A stretch of 52,227 nucleotides of DNA from the NCBI GenBank assembly GCA_001801215.1, contig MGXA01000049.1, forward strand, positions 1 through 52,227. The letters are read 5' to 3'. Both the position numbers and the translations under genes were made by a program. Source of the DNA: Gallionellales bacterium RIFCSPLOWO2_02_FULL_59_110 (lineage in GTDB: Bacteria; Pseudomonadota; Gammaproteobacteria; Burkholderiales; Gallionellaceae). Below, piece after piece: positions 48,229 to 52,227 of the stretch. The notes under the pieces are model-generated. The model saw only the letters and a program-made list of their open reading frames with translations. It ran no database searches and was not told the DNA's origin. Numbering within the stretch: position 1 is the first letter of the stretch; each line of letters starts with the position of its first letter.

Positions 48229-48636
48229 ATGACTTTTCAAATCACGATCCAGCCAGCTGGCTACCAGTTTCCTATCGAAGAGCAAGAAACTATCTTGGGC
48301 GCCGCGCTCAAGCACGGTTATTTTATGCCCTACAGCTGCCGCGAAGGCGCGTGCGGCGTATGCAAGGGCAAGATCATGGAAGGCGAGGCGGATCACGGCA
48401 ACTATCTGGGCAGCGCGCTGACGGAAATGGACAAGGCGGCGGGCATGACCCTGTTCTGTTGCGCCACGCCGAAATCGGATTTGGTGGTCGAATGCTACAG
48501 CGCCGCAGTAATCAGCGACATGCCGACGAACACCCTCACTTTTCCGTTCGGCGCGCAAAAAATGGCTTGGCCGACAGAGCAGGCGAAGGCGCCGGAACCA
48601 GAATTGTCCGCCGGTGAACCAACGATCCAGCCCTGA
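48229..48636 (+). CDS. Stand-alone [2Fe-2S] ferredoxin
   Basis: This 135-residue protein has a plant-type ferredoxin fold. The cluster ligands are Cys37, Cys42 and Cys45 in SCREGACGVC and Cys77 or Cys78 in LFCCATP. Residues 1-95 resemble the N-terminal domain of CDP-6-deoxy-glucoseen reductase-like oxidoreductases. After VISDMPTNTL the flavin reductase part is absent and a Pro/Glu-rich tail ends the protein. It may be a free electron carrier or a shortened relative; nothing nearby names its partner. It converges on hemY. Confidence 0.85.
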   Translation: MTFQITIQPAGYQFPIEEQETILGAALKHGYFMPYSCREGACGVCKGKIMEGEADHGNYLGSALTEMDKAAGMTLFCCATPKSDLVVECYSAAVISDMPTNTLTFPFGAQKMAWPTEQAKAPEPELSAGEPTIQP

Positions 48637-48639
48637 TCC

Positions 48640-48655
48640 CTGCGGCATACCGCAG
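48640..48655. terminator. Hairpin between ferredoxin and hemY
   Basis: CTGCGG-CATA-CCGCAG is a perfect six-base-pair hairpin in the 39-base convergent gap. No T-run follows on either strand, so it may be a weak bidirectional terminator at best. Confidence 0.35.
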
Positions 48656-48675
48656 CCTCACCGCTTGGTGCGGTG

Positions 48676-49854
48676 CTATTCTTCGCCCGCCTTCAGCGCA
48701 GTCGCCTGCTGGTAATACTTGAGCGCCTCGTCGGCCTTGCCCGATTGTTCGGCGAGCTGCCCCAGCGCCTGATAGGCCGCGTGGCTGGGAGTCACGCTGA
48801 TGCTGGCATCCAGGTAATTTTGCGCCTTGCCCCACAGCTTCTGCTGCAGGCACAGCTTGCCGAGCGCGAGCAGCAGGCCGGCATCGTCGTCGTGCTGTTT
48901 CAGCCACTTCTCGGCCTGCTTGATTTGTTCGATCAGGTCGCCGGACCGGCAATCGCCGTACAGCGCTACCAGCTCGCTGTCCCACTGAGCATTCAAGCTA
49001 TCGGAGAGCAATTGCTGAGCGAGCGGGCAGCCGCCGTGCCGGATCAGCGCGCGCGCGGCCGCAGCGGCGATCCTGCCGCGCCGCTTAAAATCGGCGGGGA
49101 TGTTTTTCAGGCAGCCGACCAAGCCCGCCAGATCGTCCTGCTGGCGGATCTTTTCCAGCCAAGCCTGCTGGCGCAATTGCGCCGCTACCGTCACATTGAT
49201 GGCTGCATATTTTTCCAGTTCATCGAGCGTGTGCAGCACCTCATCCCAGTTGCACGCCTGCTGCTGCGCTTTGAGCTCCAGCGCCAGCATACCGGGATGC
49301 ACCTTGACGCCGATGTCGCGCAACTCGTGCAGCGTGCGCAGCGCGCCATGCGGGTCATGCTGATCGAGCATGCATCTGGCGGCTGTCATCAGGCGCATGG
49401 CGACATCGCCGGGAGTCTTGCCTTCGGCGGCTGACAGGTAGGCGTCGCGCCTTTTGTATTCGCGCAGTTCGTGCGCGGAACGCGCCGCAATAATAGGGTG
49501 CAGGGCGGGGGCGCCGCCCAGTTCCATCGCGCGCGCTGCGGCTTTTTCCGCCGCGGCATAATCCCCCTCGAAGAAAGCGCCGAGCGCATCGTCCAGCAGC
49601 TCGCGCGCTTTGGCATGCTCGCGCTCCAGGCGGAATTTCCGCACATACGCCGGCAGTTGCAGCGCGGCGACCGCCAGGCGCACCAGCCCATAGCCGGATG
49701 CGAACCCGAGCGCGAGCAGGACGAGAAACAGCGTAAGCGACAGTTCGATGCGGTACGGCGGATATACCAGCAGCACGTAGCCCGGATTATGCGAAGCCGT
49801 CACCAGCGCGACGGCGGCGGCGAACAGCAGCAGTATCCACAGCAGGTATTTCAT
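48676..49854 (-). CDS. hemY: HemY-like TPR membrane protein
   Basis: This 392-residue protein has two N-terminal TM helices (about 3-22 and 37-62) followed by TPR-type helices, typical of HemY in hemCDXY operons. LLDDALGAFFEGDYAAAEKAAARAMELG begins the repeats, and AYQALGQLAEQSGKADEALKYYQQA is a clear TPR near the end. It is not the Bacillus HemY (protoporphyrinogen oxidase). Its role in heme synthesis is unclear. It overlaps hemX by four bases. Confidence 0.92.
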   Translation of the reverse strand: MKYLLWILLLFAAAVALVTASHNPGYVLLVYPPYRIELSLTLFLVLLALGFASGYGLVRLAVAALQLPAYVRKFRLEREHAKARELLDDALGAFFEGDYAAAEKAAARAMELGGAPALHPIIAARSAHELREYKRRDAYLSAAEGKTPGDVAMRLMTAARCMLDQHDPHGALRTLHELRDIGVKVHPGMLALELKAQQQACNWDEVLHTLDELEKYAAINVTVAAQLRQQAWLEKIRQQDDLAGLVGCLKNIPADFKRRGRIAAAAARALIRHGGCPLAQQLLSDSLNAQWDSELVALYGDCRSGDLIEQIKQAEKWLKQHDDDAGLLLALGKLCLQQKLWGKAQNYLDASISVTPSHAAYQALGQLAEQSGKADEALKYYQQATALKAGEE

Positions 49855-50963
49855 TGCGCCGACTTCTTGGACAGGCTGCGCTCGGCGGCGTGTTCATGCA
49901 TCAGACGATAATTGCGCACCGCCTGCAGGCTCGGGCTGACATCCGGCAATTCGATGCTGACCGGAGCGGCGGCAATCTTCTTCAGCCGGTCCAGCATCCG
50001 TATCGACTCGTTCGATTTGGCATCGAAATAGCGCGTTATCCAGGCTTGCGCGGTTTTCAGCTCCTGCCTGAAACCCTCCTCGTCGCGCGACAGCAACGCG
50101 AGGCGCGCCGACAGCAGGCGCAGCTTGAGGTTTTCGCGCAGGAAAAATTCCTGGTTGGGCGGCAACAGCGGGATATCTGCCTTGCCGGTGTCCTCGATAT
50201 GCACCAGTTGTTTCGCTTCCTGCCAGATTTCGCGCAGCACCTTTTGCCAGGGCGTTTCGTCGTTCGGTGCGGCGACCGGCGCGGTTTCTTCCTTCTTCGT
50301 CGCGCGCTGCCGGTTGACCAGCGGCAACTGATCGACGGTGGCGATCAGGCTGTCGAGCTGGAAATTGATGCCGGTGGTATCCACGTCGGGCAACGCGCGC
50401 AGCTTGTCCATGTCCTGTCCGATGGCCTTGCGCAGCCCGTTGAACGCCGGCCGGTCCATGCGCTGCAAACGGGCGTCGGCGCTCTGCATGGCGATCAGCG
50501 CAGCCTTGACGTTGGCCGACAGTTGCAATTGCTGCCCGGCGATCAGCAGCATCTGCTCGACCTCCGCCAGCGCGGTTTCGTCGCGGCTGACCGACAGGTC
50601 GTTATACAAGGCCTCCAGCGCGGCGCGCTGATTTTGCGCTTCGGCATAGCGCGTTTCCAGCGTGGTTATTTTGGCGGACAGCTCGCGCACCTCGCCCTGA
50701 GTTTGTGTCACCAGCATCTGGTTGGCCTTGCTGGCACCATCCAACTCGGCGATTTTTTTTGCCAGTTGCTGCTGAATATCGCCGATCGCGCGATGTCCGT
50801 CGAACCATTGCCACAGGAAAATCGCCGCCAGCACCGCCAGCGTCATCTGCGTGAGGCTGATGTGCGCGAGCGCCGAGGCGACCGGATTCCTGTGCGCCGG
50901 GCGCGGCGCTTCGGGCAATGCATCTTGCCTGTCGTTACCCGCTTGCGGAGTCTGTTCGTTCAT
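49851..50963 (-). CDS. hemX: HemX-family membrane protein
   Basis: This 370-residue protein has one TM helix (about residues 32-52), then a long coiled-coil (about 60-125) and a helical periplasmic domain with AEVEQMLLIAGQQLQLSANV. It matches HemX (PF04375-like), once named uroporphyrinogen-III methyltransferase because of an operon-based guess; no methylase motifs are seen. Its start overlaps hemD by 29 bases, implying coupling. Confidence 0.92.
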   Translation of the reverse strand: MNEQTPQAGNDRQDALPEAPRPAHRNPVASALAHISLTQMTLAVLAAIFLWQWFDGHRAIGDIQQQLAKKIAELDGASKANQMLVTQTQGEVRELSAKITTLETRYAEAQNQRAALEALYNDLSVSRDETALAEVEQMLLIAGQQLQLSANVKAALIAMQSADARLQRMDRPAFNGLRKAIGQDMDKLRALPDVDTTGINFQLDSLIATVDQLPLVNRQRATKKEETAPVAAPNDETPWQKVLREIWQEAKQLVHIEDTGKADIPLLPPNQEFFLRENLKLRLLSARLALLSRDEEGFRQELKTAQAWITRYFDAKSNESIRMLDRLKKIAAAPVSIELPDVSPSLQAVRNYRLMHEHAAERSLSKKSAQ

Positions 50964-51732
50964 TCTGTTTTCTGCCTTCCGGGTTCCATGCTATCAAAGC
51001 CGACAGCAATCCGTCATCTCCCGCATCGGTTAGCAGCACCTGCCGCCAGCCTTGCCGCCTTGCCAGCTCGGCGATGCGCTGATGCGGTACGAATAACGGG
51101 ATGCCGCATAAACTTTCGCGCTGAGCATCGTCCAGCATCTGCCACAGGTAAGCCAGCGCCTCGCTGCTCGTCACCGTCAGCGCATCCGGCGCGGCTTTCA
51201 GCAGCGCGGCAATGTCCTGCTGCGGCTTGCTGCGCCGGTAGCAGGCGGCATATTCCACCGTCGCGCCGCGCGCCCTGAGCGTGTCGCCGAGCAGCTCGCG
51301 CCCGCCGTCGCCGCGCAGGATCAGCACGCGCCATCCGGCGACATCCTGCAACTCGGGCAATGCCAGCAGGCCTTCGCTGTCGAAACGTTCGGTGGGCGCG
51401 ATGACGCCGGCAAGGCCCAGCTCGCGCAACGCTTTCGCGCTGCCCTGGCCAACTGTGGCAATCTTTAGATTTTGTGGTAGTTCGCCCGATGCCCGGATCG
51501 CCGCCATGCCGTAGTGCACGGCGTTCGGGCTGATGAAGATGGCGAGATCGAACTGCGCGAGGCGGGAAATCTGTTCGCGCAAGGCCGCTTGGTCAGTGGC
51601 CGGCGCGATGTCCAGCAGCGGGAACAGCAACGGGATACCGCCCGCTTCTTCGATGCGCCGCGCCAGCGGCGCGGCCTGGTCGCGCGGGCGCGTGACCGCG
51701 ATTTTCAGTCCGACCAGCGGAAAATCAGCCAT
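50935..51732 (-). CDS. hemD: Uroporphyrinogen-III synthase
   Basis: The 265-residue enzyme closes and inverts hydroxymethylbilane to uroporphyrinogen III. Sequence similarity in this family is low, but the landmark segments are present: KIAVTRPRDQAAPLARRIEEAGG, FISPNAVHYGM, VGQGSAKALRELG, and VTSSEALAYL in the second lobe. It overlaps hemC by eight bases and hemX by 29. Confidence 0.94.
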   Translation of the reverse strand: MADFPLVGLKIAVTRPRDQAAPLARRIEEAGGIPLLFPLLDIAPATDQAALREQISRLAQFDLAIFISPNAVHYGMAAIRASGELPQNLKIATVGQGSAKALRELGLAGVIAPTERFDSEGLLALPELQDVAGWRVLILRGDGGRELLGDTLRARGATVEYAACYRRSKPQQDIAALLKAAPDALTVTSSEALAYLWQMLDDAQRESLCGIPLFVPHQRIAELARRQGWRQVLLTDAGDDGLLSALIAWNPEGRKQNERTDSASG

Positions 51733-52227
51733 TCAGTGCAGCAAGAATCTCACCCGCGCCCTGCGCCAGCAAGGCATCGGCAACTTTCTTGCCCAACGCT
51801 TCCGGATCGGCGATCTCGCCAGTCATTTCGGCGCGCACCATGCGTTTGCCGTCCGGGCTGGCGACGAAGCCGCGCATGCGCAGCTTGCCGTTCTGCACTT
51901 CGGCAAATCCGCCCAGCGGCACCTGGCAACTGCCGGCCAGCACGCGGCTCATGGCGCGTTCCGCAAGCACGCAGGCGGCGGTATCGGCATGGTGCAGCGG
52001 TTGCAGCAGGGCGATCACGTCGGCGCGGTCGGCGCGGCATTCGATACCGAGCGCGCCCTGGCCTACGGCGGGCAGGCTGTCTTCGCTGGAAATGATGCCG
52101 CGGATGCGCGCGCCCAGGCCGAGGCGTTTCAGCCCCGCGGCGGCGAGGATGATGGCGGCATACTGGCCTTCGTCGAGCTTGCGCAAACGCGTCTGCACGT
52201 TGCCGCGCAGCGGTTCGATGTTCAGGT
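51725..52227 (-). CDS. hemC: Porphobilinogen deaminase, C-terminal fragment
   Basis: The visible 166 codons encode the second half of HemC, which joins four porphobilinogens. LNIEPLRGNVQTRLRKLDEG leads in; SEDSLPAVGQGALGIECR is next, and the dipyrromethane-cofactor Cys is in LAGSCQVPLGGFA. The 5' part lies beyond the right edge. It is the first gene of the hemCDXY operon. Confidence 0.97.
   Translation of the reverse strand, partial: LNIEPLRGNVQTRLRKLDEGQYAAIILAAAGLKRLGLGARIRGIISSEDSLPAVGQGALGIECRADRADVIALLQPLHHADTAACVLAERAMSRVLAGSCQVPLGGFAEVQNGKLRMRGFVASPDGKRMVRAEMTGEIADPEALGKKVADALLAQGAGEILAALNG

Overview
The window reads as a chromosomal segment of a GC-rich betaproteobacterium. Several gene orders are typical of that class: tRNA-Tyr/Gly/Thr-tuf, pilMNOPQ next to aroK-aroB-dgt with mrcA divergent from pilM, a SAH riboswitch in front of ahcY and metF, and hemC-hemD-hemX-hemY. 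A phosphoribulokinase gene points to CO2 fixation by the Calvin cycle. Together with the iron/heme uptake cluster this fits a chemolithoautotroph of the Nitrosomonadales, perhaps a Gallionella/Sideroxydans-like organism. The family placement is inference; no rRNA is present.

Layout. 1-445: start of tuf and three tRNA genes with a near-consensus promoter. 796-6221: a Fur-box-controlled uptake locus (hemP, tonB, exbB, exbD, a TonB-dependent receptor, a PepSY-type membrane protein and a 45-residue membrane protein). 6560-8610: trpD and prk. 8803-15467: leuS, lptE, holA, cutA, dsbD. 15532-19711: aroQ, accB, accC, prmA and a zinc-ribbon/DUF3426 protein. 19936-23893: trpG/pabA, midA, a pteridine-reductase-like SDR, ttcA and a YhcH-family gene. 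23933-29310 (minus): a GGDEF protein, yegQ/trhP, metF, a four-TM holin-like protein and ahcY with its SAH riboswitch. 29380-32283: dgt, aroB, aroK. 32563-40111: a large Ig-like lipoprotein and pilQPONM. 40268-44047: mrcA, a putative nucleotidyltransferase-like protein and a pirin.

44056-46210 is the accessory patch. It holds the broken 3' end of a xerD gene, a higBA toxin-antitoxin pair, a second diverged copy of the xerD tail, a 408-bp inverted-repeat element without genes, and a second toxin-antitoxin pair (yafQ/dinJ-like). 46244-48636 carries folB, plsY, a frameshifted SDR and a stand-alone 2Fe-2S ferredoxin. The window ends in the heme-synthesis genes hemY, hemX, hemD and hemC.

Small palindromic repeats recur throughout. 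Most are intergenic, but two lie inside reading frames (leuS and the SDR), and one appears to supply the leuS stop codon. No CRISPR array, complete insertion sequence or prophage was seen. The most unusual observations are the toxin-antitoxin cassette bracketed by xerD tails, the 408-bp structured element, the extra segment in LeuRS, and the Ig-like lipoprotein between pilQ and aroK.
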